A model generated the notes under the pieces. That model saw nothing but the letters and a program-made list of their open reading frames with translations. It was not told the DNA's origin and did not search any database. 64,000 nucleotides of DNA, from contig VXCM01002236.1 of the NCBI GenBank assembly GCA_014773175.1, forward strand, positions 62,001-126,000, read 5' to 3'. The DNA comes from Lucifuga dentata. Its lineage: Eukaryota > Chordata > Actinopteri > Ophidiiformes > Bythitidae. Below, piece after piece: positions 34,801 through 49,800 of this stretch. A program made the position numbers and the translations under genes. Position 1 is the stretch's first letter. Each line of letters opens with the position of its first letter.

Positions 34801-37800
34801 TAGAAAGTCCTACAATTTTATTTAAACGTATCATTATTTGTTTTTATTATTTTAATTAAAAAATACTTATTTGAATTAATGCATTTTTTTTTAGTTAGAG
34901 AAAAACAAGACAAATTGAGAATTGTCCATAATAAGTGTGAAAAAAATTGAGATTTTATTTTTAGGCCATATAGCCCAGCCCTATGTTGGAGCTGGAACAG
35001 AGACACCAGTTAGTTCATTACTCTGAGTAGTTTTTCATTGAAATTATTCTTGGAGTGAAATTACTCTTATTTGGGGGGGGAGCCTATCCCGGTGGCCAGT
35101 GGGCAAGAGGCTGGGTCATCAGCCTATCACAGGGCTGACACACAAAGACAGACCAACTCATTCACACCTACAGTCAATTTAGAGTTTCTAATTCACCTAA
35201 CTTGCATGTCTTTGGAGGTGGAAGGAAACTGGAGCATCTGGAAAAAACCCACGCAAACATGGGGAGAACATGCAAACTCCACACAAAAAGGACCCAGTCG
35301 GATTCGAACCGGGACCTTCTTGCTGTGAAGCAACACCATGCCGCTCCTACTTAGCAACTAATGAAAACTGAATGCTTTGCACAGTAAGACTCAGTGGTTT
35401 CATAATTAAATTGCTACTCAACATTGTGTGACATTTTTGATGCATAGGACATTATAATGCAAGAGCTTTTAGAAACAGATTAATCAAGATTGTTGTCATT
35501 TAGTTTTGTCCGCAAGTATAAGATAACTGTCACTGAGAACTATCTTGTACTGTATGTAGACTACTCTGTTTAGCTAAAAAAGGCTTGGTCCTGTGGGATT
35601 CCCGTGGAATTCCCGTGAGACAAGAGGGCTATTGCGTTGCATTGTGTTGCTGAGTTTGGGACTTGATAGCAAAACCAAGACTTATGCCATTGCTGTTTCA
35701 ACATGGGGTCATAATATCTGATTATTTGCTGAAAATAAATAGTGCTGATTCACGTTGTATAAATGTCAACACCATTTCAAGCATCATAGGATCCTTCAGG
35801 ATATTAGCAGCTAGCATTTTACACAGTCTTGCTTTGTGGCAGTTATAAATGAGATGCCAAAACCCAAAGTTAAAGAAAAGGGCTGGTGTTTTTTTTTTTT
35901 TTAATGTTTAGTATTGTTACTGAGAAAACCAAAACCACAGTAAATTTAGAATCTCAACAAGTTTTGTCTTTGTAATCATAGCTTATGCCATAGAACTCCA
36001 TTGTCTTCTAAAAACAAAGTCATAAAGAGCCATACCTTTGCAACTTTGGAGAATACCTAAATTCTGTCTGGAAGTTTTAGGACTTTGTGCAAGAAAATGT
36101 GCAAAAAAATGTCAAGTGAGTCAGACTTATAGACAGTGAGTAACAGCCATTTAAATTTATCCTTGTTGCTGTAGATAATGTCTTCAGATTTTATAGGGTT
36201 GCTTGGAGTTAATATATCCAAAATAGCAAGAGGTCCAAGAAACTCACTGTTTGTCATTGCTGTATTTTTGCAGGCACTTATATAAAATTTTAATATAAGT
36301 AAGAATGAAATATGTTTTTCTGTTCATGTTGGAAACTTCTATATATGTCTTAATTCCCTCAACACTTAAATCGCTCTTCTTTTTGCTGGTTCTGTCACTC
36401 AGAACCAAGGTTTCAGAGCTCAGCTTCTGTCTGTGCTCATCAGATGTGTTTGTTAGTAGCAGCAGTGGGCCGACTATAAAACAGACTGTTTATCCAGAAT
36501 CTGTTTAAATTTGACTTGACTTAACAAGCATGCAGTTTTTAATTGTTTCTTTCTTTCCTGCCTTTGTTTTTTCCCTCTGTTTCTCACCATTTTTAATGTT
36601 CTTAATTAATCTGTAATTTGATTATCTGTAATTCGCATGGTTGACAACAGGAAAGGACTGTTGTGGTTTACCTGTGATTGGCTTCCTGCCTGCCTGTGGA
36701 TCAGAATGAACTTCCTTCCTCTATCCTTCTTCCTTGTTTTCTTCTTTCTTCTTTCTACCCAAGAAAGTACACCAGCAGACTGACAGACAGTCCTCAGGCT
36801 GACTGCAGCTGACCCTACATTTAGAAACGGAGACAGAAGTGTGCAACGAAGCGCCCAAAATAAACAGAATGTGACCGATAGCAACGACCGTCATGCTTAG
36901 TGCGTCGACAGTAAGGACGAGGACGAGGGCTGGAGAGGAGATGAGAAGAGCCTTCTTAGAGACAAGCCAGAGCCATCTATTGTGAAAGAGTTTTGCCACT
37001 GAAATCCTAGGTCTCAGAAAAGGGCCCATAACAGGAATTTTGTCCATGATTTGGAGAGAAAATTCATGTTTATGTAACATTAATTTTTCCATTGAAGTAA
37101 ATGGATGAATTGGATAACTGGATCTTTGGTAGCTGGTACTGCGGAGAAATTCTTAAGGTCAGGAAGGTTTACCATTCTCACCTCCAGCTTTAACTTCATT
37201 AGGTGAATGATTGCCAGCTACGTATGAGCCAGCAGTCTGCTTCGTTTTTCATTGTATTTGCACCCGACCTGAGCTGAAACCTTGGCTTCTTGAGTGACCA
37301 GTAAGAGATCGGCTCTCTTTTGCACACGTGAACTTGAGTAGCTCCCTTAACCTGTATCCACAAAATCTGTATTTTTGCCATAAGTTGAAGGAGGTAGTCG
37401 TGCCTGTGCTAGCAGCTATACATAAAATATACACCATTAGTAGTAGTAGGTGTAAATATACACCATTAGTGTAGTAGTATTTGGTGTGTTTGACCATTAG
37501 CCATGACCACCTCTCAACGCAGACTGTAGCTTGCTGGCAACAACAGTTGGTATGTTCTGACTGCATTTAACTGTATTTTTTTTAATGTGAACATTCAAAT
37601 CCTGGCTTCTGGAAAAAAAATCTGTAAAACAGACAGCAGCACGAGTGACGCATTAGAGGGTGACATTGTTTGGGGAGAACTCTGCCTGCATGGTATGTGG
37701 TGTTTCCCACAGGTTGAAAATTTAATTGTGGCGGTGGGCTGTATATATNCCACCCCGATCCTATTCCGATTCTATTCTCTGAAATAGAAATATACATATA

Positions 37801-40800
37801 CAAAAATAGAAATATACATGTCGAGGTTCATCTTCTTGCTGTGTGTGCGCGTGTCAGTGAGTGTGTGACAGTAGTGTCGCAGTTGTATTGTTTTTAAGGC
37901 TTGCGTGTCCCATGATACCTGGGTGGGTCTTCATTTACCTGGTTGGGCCGCCCAAGTAAAGCCTATGTATCAAAACACTGTATGTCTTAGTCTGATATTC
38001 AGACATTGTATTTTAAACAGTTGCCACAAACAACATGAGCTTGGGCGTTCTGCTGCTCCACTCTTAAATGCTCCCATCTACATCTGAAATGAAATTGTCA
38101 CCTACTGTAACCAACTCAGAAACCCAGCTGTCAATTTTGCTCAAGCTTTATTTTTAGAAAAAATATTATTTTGCAAGAATTTCTGATCCAGGGTGACTTA
38201 GATTTCTTGCTAAGACCGTCTGCTGCGGCTTTCAAAAAATATTGACAGATGTTAGAGGGACATTAATTTTAACAAAATTAAATGGACAGCTTTCCTCTTT
38301 TCACTTTAAAAAACTCTGAATAGCTGACCAAGTGTGAATTCTGCACAGCATTATGCGTTGTCTGAAGCCACCTGACTACGATGGAATATTAACTGCAGAT
38401 TTTCAGTGCCACTGCTAATAAATAAGAATGAAACAAAAGTCAGACCTTAGTTGACATAGCTGCCAAAGTGGTTTTCTAAACTTTGACAGCCTCTTTGCAT
38501 GGCAGCTTCATTGAGTAATTTACTATTGTCAGCTGATTTAGAGTTTTGCATGTGAGTTTTCCTTGACCAAGATCCCAAATTAGAAAATAAATGTCAATCT
38601 GGGACTTTGGCTCCTATAAATGTCTTGTTGTCTTGACATGTTATCCATGTGTTCTTGTCATGTGGATAACCACCAGCTAATGGCAGAAGACATTTGTGCA
38701 TCTCCACAATTTTGGAACTCTGTAAAAATATATGACTGTGTGAGTAACACCTTTTCCTCTCCCTCTCATTTTTCTCCTCAGGTCGAGCAAAACTATGAAT
38801 CTCTGCTCAAAATGTTTTGCAGGTAAGTTCTTGATGGTCTTCACTGCTGAGTGTTTGGAATGGAGTAATAAAGAAATGTTGGGGTAGAATGGAGTGTTGC
38901 CTTCCTCCAATTCTGTTTACTGTGTGCTTTTTAAGGCAATGTACAAAATTACAAACTGTTTTTTTTTTAACATTTACACAGAAACAACTAAAATACCCAG
39001 AATGAATCCATACATCCATGATATATTTACCTAACAATAATGAAATCAGATTAGATTTTTGGTGCTTCTTTTCACTAGCTAATTGGCCAAAACCTTTTAC
39101 ACAAAATTTACATTTGACTTTTTCTCTATAGACATTCAGAAGAAACAGCCAGATGAAGATTGTGCACCAAATGCGTCCTCAAGCTCCAGCAACAGCCAAG
39201 CAGATGTCTTCTGCAACGAAACAAACAGCAGCATTAGTCAGTCCCTGATAGCGATGCCAAGCACATCAGAAGAATCTTTGGCAGTGGAGACAGGAATGAA
39301 ATGCCTACCTGTACAGGAGGGTAAGACAGTAGTTAATCAGGGAAAAGTTAATATTATCATTTCACTTTTGCTTTGATAGTGTCAGGCCAAGCTTTCCTGA
39401 TTCTTATTTCAGTCCAGGACTCACTGAGTGATATACTTCTGCTTTGGATCATAGTCATTAAAAGATAAATTTTACCATACTATGGATTGCTCAGCACTCA
39501 CACTCTGTAGGTCCAGAATGTTTTGAAAAATAAAGTTGTAGAACCTGGAGGTTATGTAATATGGGCTGTATGTAATATGGGCTGTATGTAATATGGGCTG
39601 TATATTTGTACTTGAATACTTGATTTGTATTACTGTAAAACAGTCCTGGTTTAATTTTTCATGCTGCATAGTCATCATCTTTTCGGGTTGCGTATCTGAT
39701 TTTAATTTGATGACAGATAAAGAAGGTAATATTGTTATTTGTGAGGATTCAAGCGCAAAAATAACATCTATTCCAGTGTTTACAAAGACATTGCCAATGC
39801 AGAGTTTCTATTTAAAGAATGACTTGCTCTAAAAAGTGAATAAAAAATAGTTATACTTGATCACTAACAAAAGACTGGGGGATAGATAGGATAATATACT
39901 CTGACCCATGCAGTTATTGAAAAATAACATAACACAAAGACTCAGAAGTTTTGGAGTTGTGGAGTATTTTTTATGATGTTTTAAAAGTATGTATTAATGA
40001 CCAACCTCTTTTTTTAACTGTCAAAACCAGAGTGTCGGTGGTTTTAGTCAAGGGCATTGCTCTGCAGAAGACTGGTAGTAGTTTGAGCCAGCTGAAGCAG
40101 CTGTAGCAGCTGCAGTGCCCATGCCCTCACTTTTGTCTTTGTGGCACAGATAGAGTGAAAGACAGTAAAGGCTATGTATTTTGTAATGAATTGCCAGAGC
40201 ATCTGTCGTCACTATAATGTTTTTCGGTGGAGACCAATTGAGGACAGCACAATAAAGTTGCTACTAAATGTATTGTGGAAATTGTGAAACAAATATGCCC
40301 ACATCACCTTGGTCCTCTATTACAGTTGGAGCTCAGTAATATACACACATAAATTATTTTTGCTTAGCATGCTTGCAAAAGTACTGTAGATACGTTATGG
40401 TACAACTTAAAAAAAAGACATTAATACGTATGAGTTATTCACTAGTCGCAGCATCAATTTATGAACATTAGTGTCAGCTGGATTTTTTTGATAATAGGTT
40501 GAATTAGTTATTCAATAGTGGTAGCTGTGCAAGAATGTTATTGCTGAATGGGAGTCCTTTTTCAGAGATTTCCAGCCTGCCAGCAACTCATTACACCAAA
40601 ATGAGCCACTGGCACATTAAGTTAAAAATATTTCAAGCGACAACAACATCATGCAGCTACACAGCAGGCCCCCATCAAGGCTGCAAAATTCCCAACATTT
40701 GTTATTTTGCTGACAGAAAATGTTTTTAATCTGCATCTGAATGCAGATCTACATAAAACAGAGTGATAGTATCCTAGGATACACAAACCATATTATTGCA

Positions 40801-43800
40801 TTTTAATAAATACAGTAATTAATAATTTTAAAAAACAACAACAACAAAACTATTTTCCCAGGGTTAAGAAATTATTTAAAAATTAGTGAATCCACACCTG
40901 AATCATATAAGCACCATAAACTAATCAGTAATTCCATGAGTTATGTCCTAACTTTGACCTAACCAACTTCAAAATCTGTGAACAGGTTTTTTGAGAACCT
41001 GCTAACTCATAAACAGACTAACATGGGACCAAAAAACTCCTTAGTGGAACAAATGACATGTAACATGTGGCTCATTTTGACCGATCACCAACTGACTAGA
41101 AATCTAAAAGCAGGATCCTCAGCTGGAACTAATATCCAGAGATCAATATTACTGTCAATGAGTAACTCATATCAAATTAGTAAAAAAAAAACAAACAATA
41201 AACTGAAATATCCCTTTAGTAAAGCTTGAAAAACTGCTGTGTTGGCAGTTGTGATTTTTCCAAGATCTAATGAAATGAAATGTTTGATGGATAGCATTAT
41301 ACAAAATTACAGTATGTTTGACAAAACTATCAGGAATAAAATAATTTAGGCTGTGGTATTCTCTTTATTTTTCCTTTCTCTTTCTCTTGCCATCTGACAT
41401 TTTCTTTATCCCTCTCTCTCTCTCTCAAACCCTCTCACAGAAGTACCCAGCACAGACACAATCAAAGTCTTTGGTTCACTAGGTTCACTATCCACTCCCA
41501 AAAAAAGGACATTTGAATCAGGTGTGCTCAGCAAATTCTACAGTGGTTTCTGTGTCCATTGTTGTGTTTTGCATTGTGTACTTGTCATGTCTACTTAAGG
41601 AATTAGAATGGAAGAACCAGTAGCGTCAGCTGTTTTGGATTGATCCAAAACAGCCAGGTTAATTGGCCTTCCAAGGGAAAACAGCAGAGGAACAGACATT
41701 GGGAATTCAGTAGCTGCAAGAAACCAATGAGGCGATTAAAAGAGGGGCTGCTGTCAATGAATACATGCAGACCACAGAATTCATACAGAATCCAGACTTC
41801 CAGACGCACAAGAAAATATTTAAATTTGTCAATTTTACACACAATCTGCACTGGGTGCATCACATCAGTCCTCTAATTGTGTCAGCGCTGGTTCTTTTGT
41901 TGGGTTTCATGGCTGCAGTCAAAAGCATAATGTTTCATTTGTTTCAGTTGTTTCATGTTTCAAATGTTTCACAAAGCTTTGCAATGCACAAGCAGAATTT
42001 GAAATAGCATCTATTCGTAATTAAGATATTATTCATATTTAATTTTCCACAACAGTTGTCAGAGTAGCTCTTGGAGTGAAACACGTTACTTCACTTTAAA
42101 TGAAAAAATATATTCCGTATACTATAAATTATAGTAACACTAGAGTTGGCAGTTGTATCAAATGTTGTTCATTCAGCTTATCTCACAAAGCTAAACTTCT
42201 ACTTATAAAATCACTTTAACCAGAGTTTTGTGGAAAATATCTACTTCAGCATAATTTCTGCCTGTTCAGATACACATTGGATGAATCAATGAGCAATGAG
42301 GAGTGTTTAGATGATGATATGATTGCTGCCTCTAAAAATTCCCCCTAAATTGTTTTCTGGCTTTGCCAGGCTATCACAGTGCCAAATCTAAATGTGAGGA
42401 GATCATTGCATCTCCAGAGGGTGTTACTGTTGCCTTCAACTTAAACTTAAGTTCCATTTTTGCGTTTTTATGCCTCTGGAAGTACGTAGCAGTAATGGGA
42501 GAAGAGAGAGTCATTCCATTAGATGTGGTAATTGCTGCTAGAAATGCTAAAATTGGTTAAATTATGTATTATGTTAGTACACAGCAACGCATCTTTTGAA
42601 ATGTTTTAATGGATGTTTGAAAACAGTGGAAGCCTAGGAGTTCAACAGTCCCGCAGACTGTAAAAGCTTGCAGCTGTAGAAAATATAGAAAGAAAATAAA
42701 TATAATTTTCTACTCATGTTGCTGTTAAAGACAGTGAACCAGGAGGGAGAGAAAGTTTACACAGACTAGCATATTGTGCTGTTTGTGCAAGTTATAATAT
42801 TTTAATTTTTTCTTTTATTTGTGGATTCATTATCCACATTCCCCACAGTCACATTCCTAGAAGCACATTGTAGATCACAGATCTCCTAAATCTTCTGAGA
42901 TACAGATATCAGCATAGGGTTCTGCTAGTTCACTTTAATGTTCAAAATGCATTTGCGTGGTGACATTATTTATCATGGAGTTTTGATAGCACTCACTTGA
43001 TTGGTCGAAAAATACACTGAGTAATTTGTTGAACTGGACTTTTTGGGTGTGCATCGGTGTTAAGTAATATTGTGGAAGAAAATGTGTTTCCGATCCTTGT
43101 ATTTTTAGAAACTTGTACACTAGAGAAGGCATGGACTCTATAGAGCATGGTATTTCCAGCGAGAGGTTTCAATTTAGAATTTCAACATCCAGCTCATAGT
43201 TTTCATGTCTTGATGAAAAACATATGAAAATGATCATCAGAAAGGCTATACAATGTTTTTAAATGACCAAATAGTTTTAAAAGACGAGTGTAAATAGTCA
43301 GCAGGTCGCAGTGATGCACCTCTGACAAAGATGAGGTCTTTGTGTTTATGGCGCTTGTGTGAACAGCAGGACTGATTAAAAGAAGTGTTTCTGTTGTTAG
43401 AGGTGGGAGACTAAAAACCTTTGGATGACCTGTGTGTTCTAGTGTAGATTGGCCCTTATTTGGCTTTCACCCTCAGCTGAGCTCACATATGCTGTATCCC
43501 TGTGACACAACTGTACACATATACGTACACACTCACACACACTACTTATGACAACTGCAAAGTAAGCAAACCTCAGTAACGGTGAGTGGACATGATGATC
43601 CCTTGTCTAGTGCAGCAGGATCATGTGAGCACCATGCCATAACACACATACACACACAGGATCATGCGAACATCGTCCCATGGGTGTACAATGTACAGTT
43701 ACTGTGTTTTACTGTCACTACGTCACAGTTCAGTCAGGATACAGTCTGTGGCTTTACCAGACCTTTAACAGACTTTAGTGCAACTATCACACTGCCAATT

Positions 43801-46800
43801 CAAACAGACTTTAGTGAAACCATGATTATGTCCATTAATGCTACAAAAAATGATACAAAAATTCATTCATATAGGCTACAGTTTTTGTTTCTAAAAAAAA
43901 AATTAAGTTGTTGACTCACCTTTAAATTAGCTGGTGTAAATTGGACACAGATTTACTAGGATAACAGAAGGCAGGCATGGAGAAAGCAATTTTCATCTAA
44001 CATACTACATGTGCTTCCACAAGTATAGACACACATGGACCCACACACACACTCACACAGGGATCGATGGGGCAAGCTAGGGGGATCTGGCTGCTCAGCT
44101 TGGCCTAGTTCTCAGAGATTTATTGAGTGCTGATCTGCATTCGGCCAGGCCAGGGAAAAAATCTGCAGGATTGATGAGAAAAACTGAGTTGAAATTCCAG
44201 CCGACAAGTGGAACTCGCTACACGTTCTTCCTGTGTCAGGTGCTGGGCTAAATGTAATCTAAGGCAGGAGGAAGATTAGAAACCAACAATGAATCCCCAA
44301 AGCAACTTTTATTATTTAACACACACTGGCATTTTTGTTCCAATGGGCCATTATCTGGTCTCTCCTAGTTGCAGATGTAACTAAATTAGAGATTATAACA
44401 GAAGGAAGTTGTTATGGAGCATAAGATTGGCAATCTTAAATTTTCTCATAAAATTATTTTAAAAATGCAGCCTAGGACAAATACAAATGCTAGATGAATG
44501 CTTTTTGGATTATAACGTGGGTAAGGGAGTAATAAAAAAAGGAAGATTTTATTGTAGTGTATTTGAACTTAGTGTAGATTATGAATCCCCAAAGCAACTT
44601 TTATTATTTAACACACACTGGCATTTTTGTTCCAATGGGCCATTATCTGGTCTCTCCTAGTTGCAGATGTAACTAAATTAGAGATTATAACAGAAGGAAG
44701 TTGTTATGGAGCATAAGATTGGCAATCTTAAATTTTCTCATAAAATTATTTTAAAAATGCAGCCTAGGACAAATACAAATGCTAGATGAATGCTTTTTGG
44801 ATTATAACGTGGGTAAGGGAGTAATAAAAAAAGGAAGATTTTATTGTAGTGTATTTGAACTTAGTGTAGATTATGAATCCCCAAAGCAACTTTTATTATT
44901 TAACACACACTGGCATTTTTGTTCCAATGGGCCATTATCTGGTCTCTCCTAGTTGCAGATGTAACTAAATTAGAGATTATAACAGAAGGAAGTTGTTATG
45001 GAGCATAAGATTGGCAATCTTAAATTTTCTCATAAAATTATTTTAAAAATGCAGCCTAGGACAAATACAAATGCTAGATGAATGCTTTTTGGATTATAAC
45101 GTGGGTAAGGGAGTAATAAAAAAAGGAAGATTTTATTGTAGTGTATTTGAACTTAGTGTAGATTATTTAAAACATTTCTAATAGGTCCAATTCATGAATC
45201 TGGTCTGCTTAAGAAAGAGAAAATTTTCGATCCTAGTACTAGCTTATTCTGTAAATCTGATGAATTGATTAGATTTTTTTTTTAAATTATGGTTGCTAAT
45301 TTTATATCTACTACACTACAGTAATTCTTGATCTTGATATTAGACCTGGTAATATGACAAATAGAATGCATCATCTGGATCTTACACACTCACATTGGCT
45401 ATCTCCATATATAGTTGATATTCTATATAATAAAAATTGCTATCATGTCAGTGTTTTACCAGATTTTCACTGTATTATTATCTTATATTACACAGTACAA
45501 AAAAAAAAGATTAGAGGGTTATATTTGGTAGCACAATCAGGTTAGAGCCCACATTTGAATAAATATATAAATAGAAATACAATTAAGATATCTTATCCCC
45601 ATTCTTGTTCTACATATGAATTTGTTCATTACGCTCTAGACAGTATGCTCCAGTTCTCCTCCGATTTTTCTCTGATGTGAAAAAAATATAAAAATGTTAA
45701 ATGTGAAATTCACAGATTGAATTTTTCATGGATTTGTTTAATTAAATTATTGGAAACACAGAAAAGGTGTAACATCTGTGATAAGATACTATCTCATAAA
45801 TATACACTGGAAAAAAACAGATGGAAAAAACAGCCAGGAATGGTGGCTTGTTTTGCATTGATTTGCTTTTGCCTTTTCCAACTTGTTTTTGTGTGCTAGT
45901 CTGTGTTTGCATTTGCTTATGTTTGTATCCAGCCTCAGAGTCAGAGAGTGACGTTTCGCCTGAGAAGCGACCAAGAGTGGGCGAGGTGCCAGAGGCTGAA
46001 GAGTCTTCATCATCATCTTTGTCTGCATCATCATCTTTGTCTGCATCATCGTCCTCGTCTCGCAGCAGCTCTAAACAGAGGAGCCGCAGGCGCTGCCATC
46101 GCTGCCAAACCAAACTGGAGCTGGTACAGCAAGAGCTGGGTTCCTGCCGCTGTGGTATGATGATGCATCTCTGCACACAAGTATACAGTGCATGCAGATA
46201 CAGTGTATATCAAACATAAACAGACATGCATAAATATATGCATGGATCCTCTTACATATTGGAGCAAAGACGATGGTACTTTAGGTTAAAGACCTCAATT
46301 GCATGTCTTGCAGCTACCTTCTAGTTCTACTCCAGCAGCATAGTCTCAAGTAGAGACCCAACAAGTGGTCATTGGGCGAGGTGACAGGTTGCCAACCTAA
46401 CACAGATGGGGGCTGAGGGCTGAGACACACAGACAGACAAACTCATTCACGCTCTCATTCACACTTAAGGTCAATTTAGAGTTTCCAATTCACCCAACCT
46501 TGTTCAATTGAAATGAAATTTTCACAGTTTCTCTATTTGTGGACTCCAGTCTAGAAGTAATTTAATGCAGTAAGGAGCACCTGAGGTATATAGTTTACGT
46601 CTCACAGATAAATATGTTTGTTCAGTCAGACACAGTTTTGGTGAATTTTATATCTAAGTGCATTTGCCTGTGCATGTGTTTATGTGTTTGGTAAAAAATA
46701 TCGATGATCAAACTTGTTTTGCTAGCCTCTGGGGAGAATTACAGCAAGCCTGACTGTTTCACATTGCACATAAAACATAAGCCAATTACCACAAACACTA

Positions 46801-49800
46801 ATGCAGTTTAAACCAATACTTGGCCTGCTAATCAACTTGTTTGCATACAAATTAAAGTGCTTAAAAAGTCACAGCTCTTCACTGCTTAAAGACTAGCTGC
46901 TTAAACCCACGCAATCATTTCTAAATTGGAAATTGACTCACCTTTTTTCAGTGGGCTCCATTTAGTACTTGGGCCATCCATCCATAATAGTTGAATGCCT
47001 ACTCTGAAAACATGCTTTATACTGAATGAAAGGGAAATTATGGCAATTACTGTGATTTCTGGCTATGCAGTAATTGTAGATTACTGTGATAATGGAACTA
47101 CCAAATGTTTCACAGTGTAAGTCAAGAAGGCCTGATAATGAGTTGAAAGCAGGAAAGCTTTTTAGAGTAGAAATAGGAAAAAAAAAAACATAGTTTCCTC
47201 TCTGAATCTGATCCAGTGCTCTCACACTCAGTAGACTGCTGTTTTTGGCTATTGACTCTAATGTCCCTATCACTAGGATTTACTGTGGCAATGAAATAAT
47301 ACTCTTTCTCTTTTGATGGGAGGCCAAACAGAAGCAGGACCATGTCCCTGCCTGGCTCTTTCCCTTGTTTTTCACTTTGTCTGCAGGGGTCCTAAGGTTT
47401 CTGAATTCACATACTGATGAGCTTTGTATTCCAGTTTACTAGGTTGTGAGATTACTTAAGATTTTTTTGTGTTCTGCTTGACATTATCATGATAATAACA
47501 TACATTTTGTTAGTTTTATGAACACAGTAACTGTACAACAGGAAAAGATGGAAACTTAATGCTCAAGCACAGTTTCCTCTCGTTATGTTGATGATATATT
47601 TTTGAGAGCCTCACAGCCTAAATTTGCATATGAATGTATGAATGTGGAAAAACATATTATAAAAAAATCTTACTATTAATATAAAAAGCCTTCTGCTTCA
47701 AACAGAGGTCATATTGGAGTTGTAGATGTCACCAAGTTTACATTGGGACAACATTGTATAATATAAACATAAATGGCAATAATAATTATCCAGCCTTTTG
47801 ATAAAACCCCAACAGTTGTCAATATTCTACATCATTCATTAATTTGAATTTCTGAAAGCTTTGGTGAAATTCTGACGTTAAATGTGTCAGAGCTTTATGT
47901 GGGGCAGACACTGATCGGGGCTGACAAATGACAACCAGACAACCAATAGACAACTAAATTTTAAGCTCAGATATCTTACAAAGCCACATTAGTAAACAGA
48001 GTAATTATAATGTAACATAATAATGACATAATGTAAAATAAATAAATAAATAAAAGTACTTTGAAAATCCAGTTAAAATAAAATAATTAATTTCTTTTTT
48101 CCAAATCCCCTAATCTTTCAAAATCAAATGTTCAAGTGATACACCCACCTCATAAAATTTAATGTTTTGTCTGCCTAACACATACTTCTGAATGTAGAAG
48201 GTACAGATGTTTGCAGTTTCTTGGTAAAAGTGGTTTTCTCCTGGGACTATATTCCCTGGCGGAAACATACATTTTCATCTGCCCAGCTGCTTGTTGGACT
48301 GGTCAAAATAAAGTTACTTTCAGTCATGTTTACTGTGATGGAGTACGTATCTCAAGCATGTTTTAAGTCTCTACAAGTTGATTTTGGAATGAACTGAAAC
48401 CAATGGCAGTCTGGACAGTAGGAAAAACAATTCTAAAATTTACCGCTCTAGTAGGAGGTTTTGGGAAATGTTTGCCAGTAATGCAAAGTGTATGGGGGCT
48501 GTACACAGTATTATAAAGTAACATGCAAAACCACTGGTGTGTTACTTTAAATAGGATTATGAATTGGCACATTTAATAATTGTTTATAACTTTTTTATTT
48601 TTTAACATTTCTTTTTAAAATCAACATTTCAATTTACATGTATTTACTCACTTTATAAAATGTTTTTAATGGATCAGTTAATTAATTCGTCATGTCAATC
48701 TACTGAAGGTCTACGATTTAATTATTTCAGGGTCACGCTCCAGACAGAACAGCGTCTCTCTTTATATATATATATATATATTTTACTTTTAGACATAATA
48801 AATACTTGATATCTTGCATTTGAAGTAAAACAAAAAAGGTGTAAACTTTTTCAGCTTAAAGATAAACTCATTTTATAATAGTTGCTGACAGCATTCCACA
48901 AATCACACAATTTCCTCTGAGTTTTTGAAATTCGACCCAGTTAAATTACAATAAATCAGCAGTGACTAAGGATGACATTTTTAGATTTGGGCCACTATTG
49001 GGTATAAAATGAGTTTATCTTTAGCTTTTGAAGATTTGTGATAGCGGAGTCCTGTTTATGTGTAGCTGTCTTAATTTTTGGGACAAATTTTGGAATGAAG
49101 GTTATCTTAATCCACATGGATTATTTCAAAGCAGATGAAGTCTTCACAGATAAACATCTTTAAGCAATGATGCAGGATGGATTTTTTGTATCTGCATATG
49201 GAGTGAAAGTATTTTTTCCCCAGTATTTTGCTGTAGTGATGTCACCAAGAGATACCTGTGCTTTTATTGCAGTAAGCGACAGTAAGCGAGTTGTTCTGAA
49301 TTTTCACTGTTGGCTTTGGGTGATGTCTTCTTTCTAATCCTGTTCAAATCTCAGGGTTCCACATTTTTCTTCTTCACGCCATTTCTTTGCTCTGTAATCG
49401 CGTAGGCTTTAATTGCATAGCAACAGGCTGTCAAACTGAGCTTTTAATCACTGCTTATTGAATACTAGCAGCGTTATTATATGTATTAATGAATGAATTT
49501 AAGAAGATGAGAGCTAACGAGCCTCTGTGAGCTTAACGAGCCTCTTAGTGCAGCAGATCCTTTTGTTGAGAGGGCAAAAGACAGGGAGCCAATGAGAGAG
49601 ATGAGAGTTGTCTGCCTTTGTTCAACCAATTCAAAGGAAGAAGCTGTTATCTATGTTGTCTTCTGAGGAGGTCTTCAACATAAGAATCGATGCAAAGCAA
49701 TAAATATTCAATATATATTTAATATGCATAAATTATTTGCTTCAATGTCTAATTTTAGGATTTATATTTAATTTATGATTATAAATTATTTATATACAGT

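Noticed and set aside
35295..35346. tRNA gene
   Set aside because: Only the B-box region matches; no acceptor or anticodon stems form, so it is a SINE head.
36721..37092. 123-codon minus-strand open frame in zfand3 intron 1
   Set aside because: No homology recognised and it lies in an intron on the opposite strand.
44291..45166. CRISPR-like array
   Set aside because: The 292 bp units are contiguous with no spacers, and the host is a vertebrate.
45742..46176. 144-codon minus-strand open frame
   Set aside because: It is the antisense shadow of the zfand3 exon 45933-46154; its Asp-rich part is the complement of the serine repeat.
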